Source of the DNA: Collinsella sp. AK_207A
GTDB taxonomy: Bacteria; Actinomycetota; Coriobacteriia; Coriobacteriales; Coriobacteriaceae
Reading direction: 5' to 3'
NCBI RefSeq assembly: GCF_902501965.1
Contig: NZ_CABWID010000001.1
Span: 1 to 64,000 of the forward strand
Length of the DNA stretch: 64,000 bases
Below, one piece after another: positions 38,820-47,307 of the stretch (its first letter is position 1; the number at the start of each line of letters is the position of its first letter). A model generated the notes under the pieces. It had not been told where the DNA came from. It worked only from the letters and a program-made list of their open reading frames with translations, and did no database searches. The position numbers were made by a program, and so were the translations under genes.

Positions 38820-40184
38820 ATGGCTGTTGCACGAGAGAACGGGCGGAACCGAGCGATCATCCCCGACGCGGTGGCCGCGGCGCGGTCTTACCTCAAGACG
38901 AGCGAACGCCAGGTTGCCACCGACACCGTGCGCGACGTGCGGAACCTCGCACAGAGCACGCGGCTCCTCCTGCTCGTCGAACTCGTTTCGGTGCTCATGG
39001 GCATCGCCGCCTGGGCGTTCCTCCTCTCGCTCGACGTGGTCACAGATTTCCGGGAGGGCCATCGCCTGGTGTTCATCCTGCTGCCCGCCGTCGGCGTCGT
39101 CACCGCCTGGCTCTACCGGAACTATGGCCTCCAATCGCGCCGGGGCAACAACCTCGTCATCGACAGCGCGCTCTCCCCGCGCCTCATCCACGCCCGCATG
39201 GCCGTCCTCACGTTCCTGTGCTCCGTCGCCACCCACCTGACGGGCGGCTCCGCCGGTCGTGAGGGGGCGGCGGTGCAGATGGGCGGCACCATCGCGAGCA
39301 ACGTGAGCCATGCCGCGCACCTGGGCGGGCACGACCACCACGACCTCATGCTCGGCGGCATCAGCTCCGCCTTCGGCGCCGTCTTCGGCACCCCGCTCGC
39401 CGGCGCCTTCTTCGGCATGGAGATGTGCTACGTGGGCAAGCTCGACTACAGCTCCGCCCTCTACTGCCTGGCCGCCTCGTTCACCGGCAACGCCGTGGCG
39501 CAGGCGCTCGGCACTCAACACGGGGGACACGCGATCGTCGCCGTCCCCGCGCTCTCCCCGGCAAGCATCGTGCTCACCGTAGCCGCCGCCGTAGCATTTG
39601 GCCTCACGGCGCGCTTGTTCGCCGCCTCCATCCGCGCCGTCAAGCGAATCTACGCCACGCGCATCACCAACTACCTGGTCGCCGCCCTCGTGGGCGCGCT
39701 CGTGGTCCTCGGCGCATACGCCGCCCTCAACGCCTGGCAATACGCCGGCCTCTCCGAATGGCTCGTCGGCGCCGGGTTCGAAGGCAAGACGACCCTCGCC
39801 GACCCGCTCCTGAAGCTCGTGCTCACCGCCCTCACGCTCGGCGCCGGCTTCCAGGGCGGCGAGGTCACCCCGCTCTTCGGTATCGGCGCGGCGCTCGGCG
39901 GGTGGTTCGGCCAGCTCGCGGGGATGGACCCGAGCTTCCTCGCGGCACTCGGCATGATCGGCGTCTTCGGCGCCGCCCTGAACGTCCCCATCACGACGAT
40001 CCTCATGGGCCTCGACCTCTTCGGAGGAGACGCCGCAGTCTACTACGTCATCGTCGCGTTCGTGGCCTACCTCGTAGTCGGCCACAGCGGCGTCTACCCC
40101 GCGCAGCGCATCGTGAGCCCCAAGCGCCGCTCGCTCGCGGGCGACGCGGGCGAGACGGTGGAGGCGGCGCTCAAGGGCGAGTGA
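38820..40184 (+). CDS. CLC-F-type fluoride/proton antiporter
   Basis: A 454-residue CLC-family membrane protein. The chloride-type GSGIP loop is replaced by RRGNNLVID. The key segments are THLTGGSAGREGAAVQMGG, with the external gating Glu in GREG, and QGGEVTPLFGIGAALGG. These are the forms found in fluoride-exporting CLC-F proteins rather than chloride CLCs, so I assign fluoride efflux with moderate confidence. ATG 38820 has a GGTGGAG site, and TATAAT at 38775-38780 gives a leader of only about 30 nt. That leaves no room for a fluoride riboswitch. Divergent from moeA. Confidence 0.8.
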   Translation: MAVARENGRNRAIIPDAVAAARSYLKTSERQVATDTVRDVRNLAQSTRLLLLVELVSVLMGIAAWAFLLSLDVVTDFREGHRLVFILLPAVGVVTAWLYRNYGLQSRRGNNLVIDSALSPRLIHARMAVLTFLCSVATHLTGGSAGREGAAVQMGGTIASNVSHAAHLGGHDHHDLMLGGISSAFGAVFGTPLAGAFFGMEMCYVGKLDYSSALYCLAASFTGNAVAQALGTQHGGHAIVAVPALSPASIVLTVAAAVAFGLTARLFAASIRAVKRIYATRITNYLVAALVGALVVLGAYAALNAWQYAGLSEWLVGAGFEGKTTLADPLLKLVLTALTLGAGFQGGEVTPLFGIGAALGGWFGQLAGMDPSFLAALGMIGVFGAALNVPITTILMGLDLFGGDAAVYYVIVAFVAYLVVGHSGVYPAQRIVSPKRRSLAGDAGETVEAALKGE

Positions 40185-40209
40185 TCGCAAGCTCTCCAGT
40201 GAGGAGCGC

Positions 40210-40431
40210 GGTCTCCGGCGGACGGAAGGGGCCGCTGTTCGGCCGAGCCGGTTCTCGCGAAACTGGAAAACCCCGCGCCGAAACCGCTGGTACGGGTAGA
40301 ACGAAGATGTCAAAGAATCTTGATTCGTTAACGTTTCCGCTACCCGTACCAGCGGTTTCGGTGCGGGGTTTCCTCAGTTCGCTCGAAGGCGGGCTTGGCC
40401 GAACAGCGGCCCCTTCCGTCCGCCGGAGACC
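40210..40431. repeat. 222-bp imperfect inverted repeat
   Basis: Two arms of about 90 bases (40210-40299 and 40340-40431) are inverted copies around a 40-nt centre. The outer 35 bases of each arm and the inner 22 bases pair perfectly, while the middle of the arms has diverged with small gaps. There is no coding content and no clear target duplication. It may be a miniature transposable element or a structured RNA. The rest of 40185-40510 holds no gene. Confidence 0.85.
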
Positions 40432-40510
40432 ACAGCCACCAGGACGCCCATTGCAGGTACCATCAGAATGACCGAGTAACAAGGCAGACGATCAGACCGC
40501 TGGGGGACAC

Positions 40511-41461
40511 ATGCGCACCACGACCATAATGTATACGAGCCGTGACGGGCACTCGACCATCCGAGCGCTTATCTGGGAAGCCGACGAGACCGCGACGCAG
40601 CAGCACCGTGGCGTGGTCCAGATCGTGCACGGGATGTCCGAGAACGTGGAGCGCTATGCGGAGTTCGCCGAGCGCTTGGTGAAAGCGGGGTTCACCGTCT
40701 GCGCGAACGACCATGTGGGCCATGGCAAGAGCGCTCGCGATGAGAACGAGCTCGGGCACATGCCTCTGCATGGAGGCGAGGATGTGCTCGTGGAGGACGT
40801 CCATGCGCTCAGGACGGCGGTACTCGAGCGCGTTGGCGGCGGCTCGGCCGTGCCGTACGTGATCTTCGGTCACTCCATGGGGAGCTTCGTCACGCGCGTG
40901 TACCTTACGCGCTACGCGTTCGGCGTGAACGCCGCGGTGGTCTGCGGCACCGGCCAGCAGCCCGTCGCACTCACCTGCGCGGGCATCGCACTCACCTCGC
41001 TCATCGCCCGTGTACGCGGGGAGCGGCATCGAAGCGGGCTCGTGGACAGCATGGGGGCGGGCGGGTTCTCGCGCGCCATTCCGGACGCCCGGACTCCGGT
41101 GGATTGGATCTCGACGGACCGCGCCGTGGTGGATGAGTACCTTGCCGACCCCGCCTGCGGACAGCTCTTCACGGTGGGTGCGTACCATACGCTGTCCTCG
41201 CTCGCGCGTGATGCCCAACGCGCCAAGCTCACCGCGCGCATCCCCAAGGGGCTGCCGATGCTCTTCATCGCGGGTGACCAAGACCCGGTGGGTGACTTTG
41301 GCCGAGGGGTTGAGCGCGCGGCGGGCCAATACCTCCGCGTGGGGCTGGAAGATGTTGAGGTCAAGCTCTACCAGGGATATCGGCATGAGATCTTAAACGA
41401 GCCCTGCAAACAGCAGGTGTGCGAAGACGTGCTCGAGTGGCTGCAAGGGCACGGTCTCTAG
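40511..41461 (+). CDS. alpha/beta hydrolase, lysophospholipase-like
   Basis: A 316-residue serine hydrolase of the monoacylglycerol-lipase/lysophospholipase group. It shows the oxyanion region VQIVHGMSENVERY, ANDHVGHGKS, the nucleophile elbow VIFGHSMGSFVTR (Ser), the acid in AGDQDPVGDFG and the His in GYRHEILNE. No signal peptide is seen, so it is probably cytoplasmic. It is a single gene after the inverted repeat. The substrate is unknown; lipid esters are likely from the family. Confidence 0.85.
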   Translation: MRTTTIMYTSRDGHSTIRALIWEADETATQQHRGVVQIVHGMSENVERYAEFAERLVKAGFTVCANDHVGHGKSARDENELGHMPLHGGEDVLVEDVHALRTAVLERVGGGSAVPYVIFGHSMGSFVTRVYLTRYAFGVNAAVVCGTGQQPVALTCAGIALTSLIARVRGERHRSGLVDSMGAGGFSRAIPDARTPVDWISTDRAVVDEYLADPACGQLFTVGAYHTLSSLARDAQRAKLTARIPKGLPMLFIAGDQDPVGDFGRGVERAAGQYLRVGLEDVEVKLYQGYRHEILNEPCKQQVCEDVLEWLQGHGL

Positions 41462-41488
41462 GGAGCGGAGTATACCCGAGTGCGAATG

Positions 41489-42823
41489 CTACGACGCCTT
41501 GGGCGCGTTGCCGGAACGGTCGCGTTCGCTCTGCTCCACGCGCCATTGCTCCCAGCCGCGCCCCGCGGTGTGGTAGAACGCCCCGCGCTCGAGGCCCTCG
41601 GGCAGGTAGCGTTGCTCCACCCAGCCCTCCGGGTAGTCGTGGGGATACAGATAGGGGCCGTAGGCGTCGCTACCGGGGCGGTGCCGGTCACGTAGATGGT
41701 TGGGCACCTCGCGGGCGCCGCTCATCCTCACGTCGGCGAGCGCGGCGTCGATGGCGGACTCGGCGGCGTTGCTCTTAGGCGCGAGAGCCACGTAGATAGC
41801 CGCCTGAGCGAGGTTGATGCGGCACTCGGGATAGCCGATGACCTCAGCGGACTTGAACGCCGCCTCGGCCACGAGCAGTGCCTGGGGATCAGCGTTGCCC
41901 ACGTCCTCGCTCGCCTGGATCATGATGCGCCGCGCGATGAACTTGGGGTCCTCGCCGGCGTCGATCATGCGAGCGAGCCAGTAGACGGCGGCGTCGGGAT
42001 CGCTGCCGCGCATGGACTTGATGAACGCCGAGATGATGTCGTAGTGCATATCCCCGGACTTGTCATAGGTGAGCCCCCGACGCGGGTTTGCCACCTGGAC
42101 GTCCTCGAGGGTGATAGCGCGCCGGCCGTCCTCCCCCGCCTCGCGTGAAACCGCGATCTGACTAGAGAGCTCGAGGGTGGTCAGCGCGGCGCGGGCATCT
42201 CCCGCCGCCAAAGAGCACACGGCGGACATCGTGTCCTCGTCCATCGAATAGGCGCCGGCAAGGCCCTGCGGAGCCTCGAGCGCGCGATGCAGCAGACGGC
42301 GGACGTCATCGTCGCCCAGATGCTCGAGCTCGACCACCCGGCTGCGGGAGAGCAGGGCGGAGTTGACCTCGAAGTACGGGTTCTCGGTGGTGGCGCCGAT
42401 GAGAACCACCGTGCGGTTCTCCACGGCGTGCAGCAGGGCATCCTGCTGCGAGCGCGAGAACCGGTGGATCTCGTCCACGAAGAGGATGGTCCGGCGATCG
42501 AACTGCATGAGGCGGTGGCGCGCCTCCTCAATCTCGCGCCGCAGGTCCTTCACCGTGCCGGTGATGGCGGAGACCTCGACGAACTCGCTCCGGGTGTGCT
42601 CGGCAACGATATGCGCGAGCGTGGTCTTGCCCGTACCCGCCGGCCCGTAGAGAATCACGCTCGAGAGCACGTCGTGTTCGATCGCGGAGCGCAACCAAGA
42701 CCCCGGCCCCACGGCCTTATCCTGGCCCACGTACTCGTCGAGGGTCGTGGGGCGCATGCGCACGGCAAGGGGCGCGTTCCGGAGCTCACGCTCGCGGTTC
42801 TGTTGCGAAAACAAGGTATCCAT
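41489..42823 (-). CDS. rarA: replication-associated recombination protein RarA
   Basis: RarA (MgsA) is an AAA+ ATPase related to clamp loaders that acts at stalled forks. The 444-residue protein begins with the family pattern PLAVRMRPTTLDEYVGQ. It has Walker A ILYGPAGTGKTTLAHI, Walker B TILFVDEIHRF, sensor 1 LIGATTENPYFEV and a C-terminal tetramerisation region with YPHDYPEGWVEQRYLP. All motifs are intact. It is convergent with the hydrolase gene, 27 bases apart. Confidence 0.93.
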   Translation of the reverse strand: MDTLFSQQNRERELRNAPLAVRMRPTTLDEYVGQDKAVGPGSWLRSAIEHDVLSSVILYGPAGTGKTTLAHIVAEHTRSEFVEVSAITGTVKDLRREIEEARHRLMQFDRRTILFVDEIHRFSRSQQDALLHAVENRTVVLIGATTENPYFEVNSALLSRSRVVELEHLGDDDVRRLLHRALEAPQGLAGAYSMDEDTMSAVCSLAAGDARAALTTLELSSQIAVSREAGEDGRRAITLEDVQVANPRRGLTYDKSGDMHYDIISAFIKSMRGSDPDAAVYWLARMIDAGEDPKFIARRIMIQASEDVGNADPQALLVAEAAFKSAEVIGYPECRINLAQAAIYVALAPKSNAAESAIDAALADVRMSGAREVPNHLRDRHRPGSDAYGPYLYPHDYPEGWVEQRYLPEGLERGAFYHTAGRGWEQWRVEQSERDRSGNAPKAS

Positions 42824-42865
42824 GTCACGTACTATAGCACATGTGTTCGTATCTTCACGGAACGG

Positions 42866-44098
42866 CTACCGCTCGTTGATATAGGTTCGGCGCGGAAAGT
42901 GGAGCTCCGGGAAGAGCGTGGTGGCAAGCTCGGTGAAGTAGCCGTCCGTCATGCTCGCGATGTAATCGACCACCGTCTGGTCAAGATCCCCCTCCCAATC
43001 GTAGATCTTGTCGTAGTAGGCGAGCTGGCGCTCGATGCGGCGGATATGATGGCGGAAGATGTAGCTGTTCTCGTCGCCGGCGCGCAGATCCCCCAGGAAA
43101 TGCTCGTACATGAGGTTGAACGCGTACCTGAGCTCGTCCGCGTGCTCGCCCTCGACCCCGCCCGCCCGGTAGATCTTGTCGTAGTTCTCAGCCTTGGCAC
43201 GGCGGATCTCGGCGAACATCTCCTCGCTCATCTCGATATGGTCCTTGCCGTAGCTGTGCTCGATGATATCGACCGAAGCGTGGCTGAGGATCCAGGAGTT
43301 GTAGCGCCCGCCAAGGCCGTCCTCGAAGGCGTCGTCGGTGAGGAGTCCCGCTTCGATGGCGTCTTGGCGATCGCGCCCCACGTAGGCGATGATGTCGGAG
43401 ATGCGGACGACGCAGCCCTCGAGCGTCATGGGTCGCAGCCGACCGATCGCAAGGTCGCCCTGCTCGTAGCAATCCTCCACGATACGGTCGAACTCGGGGA
43501 AGTCCCGCAGTCCCGAGAGGTGGAAGACGCGCTGCTCGTACTCGCCGTTATGCGTGAGGGCTCCGTCGAGCGTCTGCAGGGTGATGTTTCGCCCATAGAG
43601 GGTGTCCATAACCCGCACCGAGTGCACGTTGTGGAAGAAGGAGCGGCCCGTGCGGGCATGGAAGATATCGTTCAAGCAGCGCTCGCCCGCGTGCCCGAAA
43701 GGCGTGTGCCCCAGATCGTGGCCGAGTCCGATCGCCTCGATGAGGTCGCCGTTGAGACCGAGCGCGTAACCGATATCGCGTGCGATACGAGCCACGAGCT
43801 GCACGTGGAGTCCGCGGCGCGAGAGGTCGTCGTTGCTGCGGAAGCTGAAGACCTGGGTCTTGCCGTTGTAGCGGTTGTACGCGGGCAGGTGCAGGATCTT
43901 CTCGGTGTCGCGCACGAAGGAGGGGCGCCAGAGGCTCGAGGCGTCCTGTTCGCGCGGCTCACGCCGAAGCGCTTGTGAGTCATCGGTGCGAAACGGATTC
44001 CTCCACCCCGCGGCACGATCTGCCTCCATACGGGCCAGGATCTCGGGGGAAAGGGTATCGGGCAAGTCGCTCAGGCGCGCTCTCAGCTTCTCGTTCAT
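42866..44098 (-). CDS. dGTPase-like HD-domain phosphohydrolase
   Basis: The protein belongs to the dGTP triphosphohydrolase family that cleaves dNTPs to nucleosides and triphosphate. I choose ATG 44098 (MNEKLRARLSDLPDTL), with GAGAGGA 7 nt upstream. The 410 residues show RLxxKTQVF-like RYNGKTQVFSF, RRGLHVQLVARIARDI, the metal-binding HD pair in AIGLGHDLGHTPFGHAGE, and a later D in CVVRISDIIAYVGRD. Substrate preference cannot be read from the sequence. It lies 42 bases upstream of rarA, probably co-transcribed. Confidence 0.88.
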   Translation of the reverse strand: MNEKLRARLSDLPDTLSPEILARMEADRAAGWRNPFRTDDSQALRREPREQDASSLWRPSFVRDTEKILHLPAYNRYNGKTQVFSFRSNDDLSRRGLHVQLVARIARDIGYALGLNGDLIEAIGLGHDLGHTPFGHAGERCLNDIFHARTGRSFFHNVHSVRVMDTLYGRNITLQTLDGALTHNGEYEQRVFHLSGLRDFPEFDRIVEDCYEQGDLAIGRLRPMTLEGCVVRISDIIAYVGRDRQDAIEAGLLTDDAFEDGLGGRYNSWILSHASVDIIEHSYGKDHIEMSEEMFAEIRRAKAENYDKIYRAGGVEGEHADELRYAFNLMYEHFLGDLRAGDENSYIFRHHIRRIERQLAYYDKIYDWEGDLDQTVVDYIASMTDGYFTELATTLFPELHFPRRTYINER

Positions 44099-44164
44099 GC
44101 GGGTTCCTCTCATATGATCTTTCTTGCCGCCATCTTCGCACGCTGCGAGGACACAGCCTCCCGG

Positions 44165-44737
44165 CTATCCGGTCATGGTCTGTGAAGCGAAGGCGTACAG
44201 CCACCACGCGAGACCGACCGCCCAGAGAGGGACCACGAAGGGGATGAGCGGCAGGTTGCGACGGTGCGAAACCAGGCACCCCACACCGAGGAGCACGAGC
44301 CCGCCCGCAAAGGCGGCAAACCCGCGCACCGGATCGGCCAGCACGAGGGCGAAGAGGAGCTTGGCATCCCCCATGCCGATGCCCGCCTCGCGGCGCAGCC
44401 GGCGCCAGACGAGCTCGACCGCCACCAGCAGGGCGGTTACCGCAGCGGCGGCAACGAGGTTGCGAGCCAGATCGCCCCAGAGGGGGTCGGGGGCGGTCAG
44501 TCCCCAATGGAACCAATCGAGCAGGCGGAAGAGCGCGGGATGCAGGGCGACGAGCGCCGCAACGAGAACCAGGGCGATGGCGAGCGGGTTGGGCAGGCGC
44601 CGCTGCCGGACATCGATCACCGCGGCTACGACGAGAAGTGCCAGGAACGGCCATTCGGGGCCACCCAGGAAGACCGCAGTCACGAAGACCGCGGTCGCGC
44701 GGAGCATGGCTTCGATGAAGAAAACAAGCGCATCCAT
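44165..44737 (-). CDS. A24-type prepilin peptidase
   Basis: A 190-residue membrane protein with about six helices and the two aspartates of the prepilin/preflagellin peptidase family A24. One is in AVIDVRQRRLPNPLA and the other in IGMGDAKLLFAL (the GxGD motif). It lacks the N-terminal methylase domain of full PilD. No pilin or type II secretion gene is in this window, so its substrates lie elsewhere. Its start overlaps the preceding ORF by 58 bases. Confidence 0.85.
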   Translation of the reverse strand: MDALVFFIEAMLRATAVFVTAVFLGGPEWPFLALLVVAAVIDVRQRRLPNPLAIALVLVAALVALHPALFRLLDWFHWGLTAPDPLWGDLARNLVAAAAVTALLVAVELVWRRLRREAGIGMGDAKLLFALVLADPVRGFAAFAGGLVLLGVGCLVSHRRNLPLIPFVVPLWAVGLAWWLYAFASQTMTG

Positions 44738-45159
44738 GCAGACCCTCCTCCCCTCTCGGCCGCGCCCAAGACAGGCAGCCGCGATTCGCTAGCGAATCGG
44801 GGCAGGCGCTGCCACGCCACGAGGCGCTTCCGGACGTCGATATCGCAGCGGTGGTACCACTCGAAGACCACGAAGGACGCGATGAGCAGCTGGGTGCTCC
44901 CCGGAAAGCGTGAGCCCGCCGCGCAGACGGCCGCGTTCAGTGCCTCGATATCCCCGCGCTGGAAGAAGTCATGCTCGATCACATCCTCGCGAACGGTGCA
45001 CTCGAACTCGGAATCGGTCTTGTCCACACCGTCGAGCATCTGGTAGACGCGAACCAAGTTCCCCTGCACCTGGGCGCTGAGACCGTGCGAACCATCGAGC
45101 AGGTTGCTGCCGAAAGCCCCGTCCCCGCCGCTCGCATGTCCCGCGGGTGCATCGTCCAT
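44680..45159 (-). CDS. hypothetical protein
   Basis: A 159-residue ORF starts at ATG 45159, with GGGGAGG 5 nt upstream. Its centre looks protein-like (VQGNLVRVYQMLDGVDKTDS, TVREDVIEHDFFQRGDIEAL, ASFVVFEWYHRCDIDVRKRL). No signal peptide or known motif is seen. The last about 20 codons overlap the start of the prepilin peptidase gene in another frame, so either that overlap is real coupling or the C-terminus is not native. Family unknown. Confidence 0.5.
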   Translation of the reverse strand: MDDAPAGHASGGDGAFGSNLLDGSHGLSAQVQGNLVRVYQMLDGVDKTDSEFECTVREDVIEHDFFQRGDIEALNAAVCAAGSRFPGSTQLLIASFVVFEWYHRCDIDVRKRLVAWQRLPRFASESRLPVLGAAERGGGSAWMRLFSSSKPCSARPRSS

Positions 45160-45233
45160 GGGAACCTCCCCGTCGCCATACTGGTCCTGGTTTGTGATGG
45201 TAGCACCCCAGTGGAAAGCGGAAGCGAATCCTT

Positions 45234-45390
45234 ATGAAACCGCTCGTAGCGATCGAACTCCAATGCTCGGAGGAGGAGCCGGGGGCGTTTCTTCTTTACC
45301 CGGGGTACCGTGAGCTGTTCACCGAGGCAGGAGCTGAGCTGCTGGAAGTGCCGCCCGTGCTGGGGGCGGACGAGCTGCGCCGCCCCACAC
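45234..45390 (+). pseudogene. 5' fragment of a C26 glutamine amidotransferase-like gene
   Basis: From ATG 45234 the frame reads MKPLVAIELQCSEEEPGAFL and on to YPGYRELFTEAGAELLEVPP. This is the start of a PuuD-like gamma-glutamyl hydrolase (class I amidotransferase, family C26). After about 50 codons the similarity ends at the 3' end of the opposite-strand ATP-grasp gene. The catalytic Cys and His domain is absent. It is a broken remnant; its junction near 45390 marks an old rearrangement. Confidence 0.5.
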
Positions 45391-45396
45391 GACCCG

Positions 45397-46809
45397 CTAG
45401 TCGACGACGAACGTCGCCAGGTTGTAGCGGCTCGTGGTGTAGTCGATGATGTTCGACGTGCCAACGCGCGTGAACACGCCCCCGAACCTCCCGTTGAAGA
45501 GATACAGGCCGATCATGGCGTTCACCTCGAACGCGGGCGTATCGTCGGAGCCTTCCGAATCAACGCTCGGGGTGCCGGGCATGAAGGGCATGGAGGGCTG
45601 CGGCACGTACTCCTGCACGATGCCATGGACGCCCGCGAGCTCGGCGAGCGTCTCGGCCCAGGAATCATCGGTCGCGTCCAGACCGGCGACGACGCCCTTG
45701 CCGGCGTAGCCGTCGGCCGGCTTGGCGATCCAGCGCGAGCGATTGCGGAACCGCGAGAGGTCGGTCTTCTCATCCAGCACCACGGTCTCGGGCACATGGG
45801 CGCGCACGAAGACGAGCTCCTCCGGTGTGAGGAACGTCTCGGCAAGCGGGCTATGGAAGACGGCGAAGGCGGTCTTGGTCGCGGCGGGCCAGGTCCGGAA
45901 GGCGCCCACGATGGGCACGCGGCCCTCCTCGGCGCAGGCAGCGAGGGCATCGGCGCCCGGGCACGGCTTGTCCGCGAGCTCGCCCGTCACCACGCGGTGG
46001 AACACGGCGTCAATCGGGCCCTGCGCATCCGAGAGCACGCCGTCCCGATACGAGAGGTCGCGGACGTCCGTGAAACGCAGGCGCGCACCGCGAGCCTCGA
46101 AGGCGTTCGCGAGCTCTTGGATCTCGGCCAGATAGACGCTCTCGGCGTAGTCCACCGCCGCGATGCGCAGGCCGTCGCGAAGAACGTCATCTCCCAAGGC
46201 CTCGCGCGCGCACGAGATGACAGCGTCGGCGCACTGTCCGTAGAGGTCGTAAGCAGCAAGGGCGTGCGACTCGGCAAAGACCCGATAGGTCGCCGTGCCC
46301 TGGAGCGCGCGGCCCACCTCGGTCGTCAGCATCATGCCGGCGGAGCCATCGGTATTCAGCTCGCAGAACTTGTACGCACCGGTTCGCTCGTCGAGAAAGA
46401 CGTCCACGCGGGCGATCGGGATGAGCGCTCGGTACGGAACGGGCGCGAGCGAGAGGCGCTCGATGAGCGGCGAGAAGCCGAAGGCCCGGCGCACCGCAGG
46501 GTCCGTCCGATAGGCACGGGTGAGCTTGTCCATGATGGCGCCCATGGTCTCAGCCATATGAGCCAGGCGCTCGGCATCGCGCCGGCTGAAGAGCTTGGGC
46601 ACGAAGCCCCAGGGGACCGTCTCGCCGCCGTGGTACTTGGCGGGAGAGGCGTCGAGGTATGCCTGCGCCGCCGCACGGGAGGCATGGTCGCCTTCACGTT
46701 CCTGGGCGAGTTGCAGGTACGCGCGCTCGAGGGCGAGCCCGTCGAAAGGAGCGCGCTCCGCCGCCTCGTCATCACGCGGGGCATCCAGAGCGGTACCGGG
46801 CATATCCAT
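45397..46809 (-). CDS. ATP-grasp carboxylate-amine ligase, glutathionylspermidine-synthase-like
   Basis: A 470-residue protein if started at ATG 46809 (MDMPGTALDAPRDD), which follows GAGGAG; the next ATG at 46803 is equally possible. Its sequence suggests an ATP-grasp ligase. FCELNTDGSAGMMLTTE resembles the glutathionylspermidine-synthase family. A later block has RSRWIAKPADGYAGKGVVAG, GIVQEYVPQP and EVNAMIGLYLFNGRFGGVFT, with the metal and ATP-binding strands. The exact substrates are unknown. It is divergent from a small membrane protein gene. Confidence 0.7.
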   Translation of the reverse strand: MDMPGTALDAPRDDEAAERAPFDGLALERAYLQLAQEREGDHASRAAAQAYLDASPAKYHGGETVPWGFVPKLFSRRDAERLAHMAETMGAIMDKLTRAYRTDPAVRRAFGFSPLIERLSLAPVPYRALIPIARVDVFLDERTGAYKFCELNTDGSAGMMLTTEVGRALQGTATYRVFAESHALAAYDLYGQCADAVISCAREALGDDVLRDGLRIAAVDYAESVYLAEIQELANAFEARGARLRFTDVRDLSYRDGVLSDAQGPIDAVFHRVVTGELADKPCPGADALAACAEEGRVPIVGAFRTWPAATKTAFAVFHSPLAETFLTPEELVFVRAHVPETVVLDEKTDLSRFRNRSRWIAKPADGYAGKGVVAGLDATDDSWAETLAELAGVHGIVQEYVPQPSMPFMPGTPSVDSEGSDDTPAFEVNAMIGLYLFNGRFGGVFTRVGTSNIIDYTTSRYNLATFVVD

Positions 46810-46947
46810 GGTCTCCTCGCAATCCCAATCGGCGCGGGAACCTGTCCGCGCGTGAACCATGCTCGGCCATTGTATACCCCGCACCACGCGAACCTTCACA
46901 GTCCATGGCCTATAATGCCACGGGAACAACCACGTTTGGGAGGGCCC

Positions 46948-47271
46948 ATGCCTCAGAACATACCGAGCGACGTCCAGAGCGCAAGTGCCGGGACGACCTG
47001 TCAGACCACCGCTTCCAATTTCGCCTACATCGTCACCGGAACGGTGCTCGGCGTGATCGTGGCACTCTGCTTCGCCGCCATCATGCTGTTCTACTCGGTC
47101 ATGGCGAGCGGGCTCTACCGGTACGATTCAGCTCGGTACATGGGAACCGGCCCGAGCGACCCGGGCTACGGGTACCTGGATGACGGGACCGGCGACGACC
47201 AGAACGGCTGGCAAGGCCAACAGGGAGACTCCGTGGACGAGAGCCTGCTGAGCAACGCGCAGAACGTCTAG
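46948..47271 (+). CDS. small single-helix membrane protein
   Basis: The start is ATG 46948 with GGGAGG 4 nt upstream and TATAAT at 46911-46916; a much longer open frame running in from upstream is an artefact of high GC. The 107-residue product has a polar N-terminus, one helix (YIVTGTVLGVIVALCFAAIM and LFYS) and an acidic, Gly/Asp/Gln-rich tail (DPGYGYLDDGTGDDQNGW). It has no recognised domain. It is divergent from the ATP-grasp gene and next to a glycosyltransferase. Confidence 0.65.
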   Translation: MPQNIPSDVQSASAGTTCQTTASNFAYIVTGTVLGVIVALCFAAIMLFYSVMASGLYRYDSARYMGTGPSDPGYGYLDDGTGDDQNGWQGQQGDSVDESLLSNAQNV

Positions 47272-47307
47272 GACCCCGGTACCGAAACCCGAAGCGGGGA
47301 CCGAAGA

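Noticed and set aside
45310-47271. 653-codon ORF containing the small membrane protein
   Set aside because: Only the last 107 codons after ATG 46948 have a promoter, ribosome site and protein character; the rest is antisense to the ATP-grasp gene.
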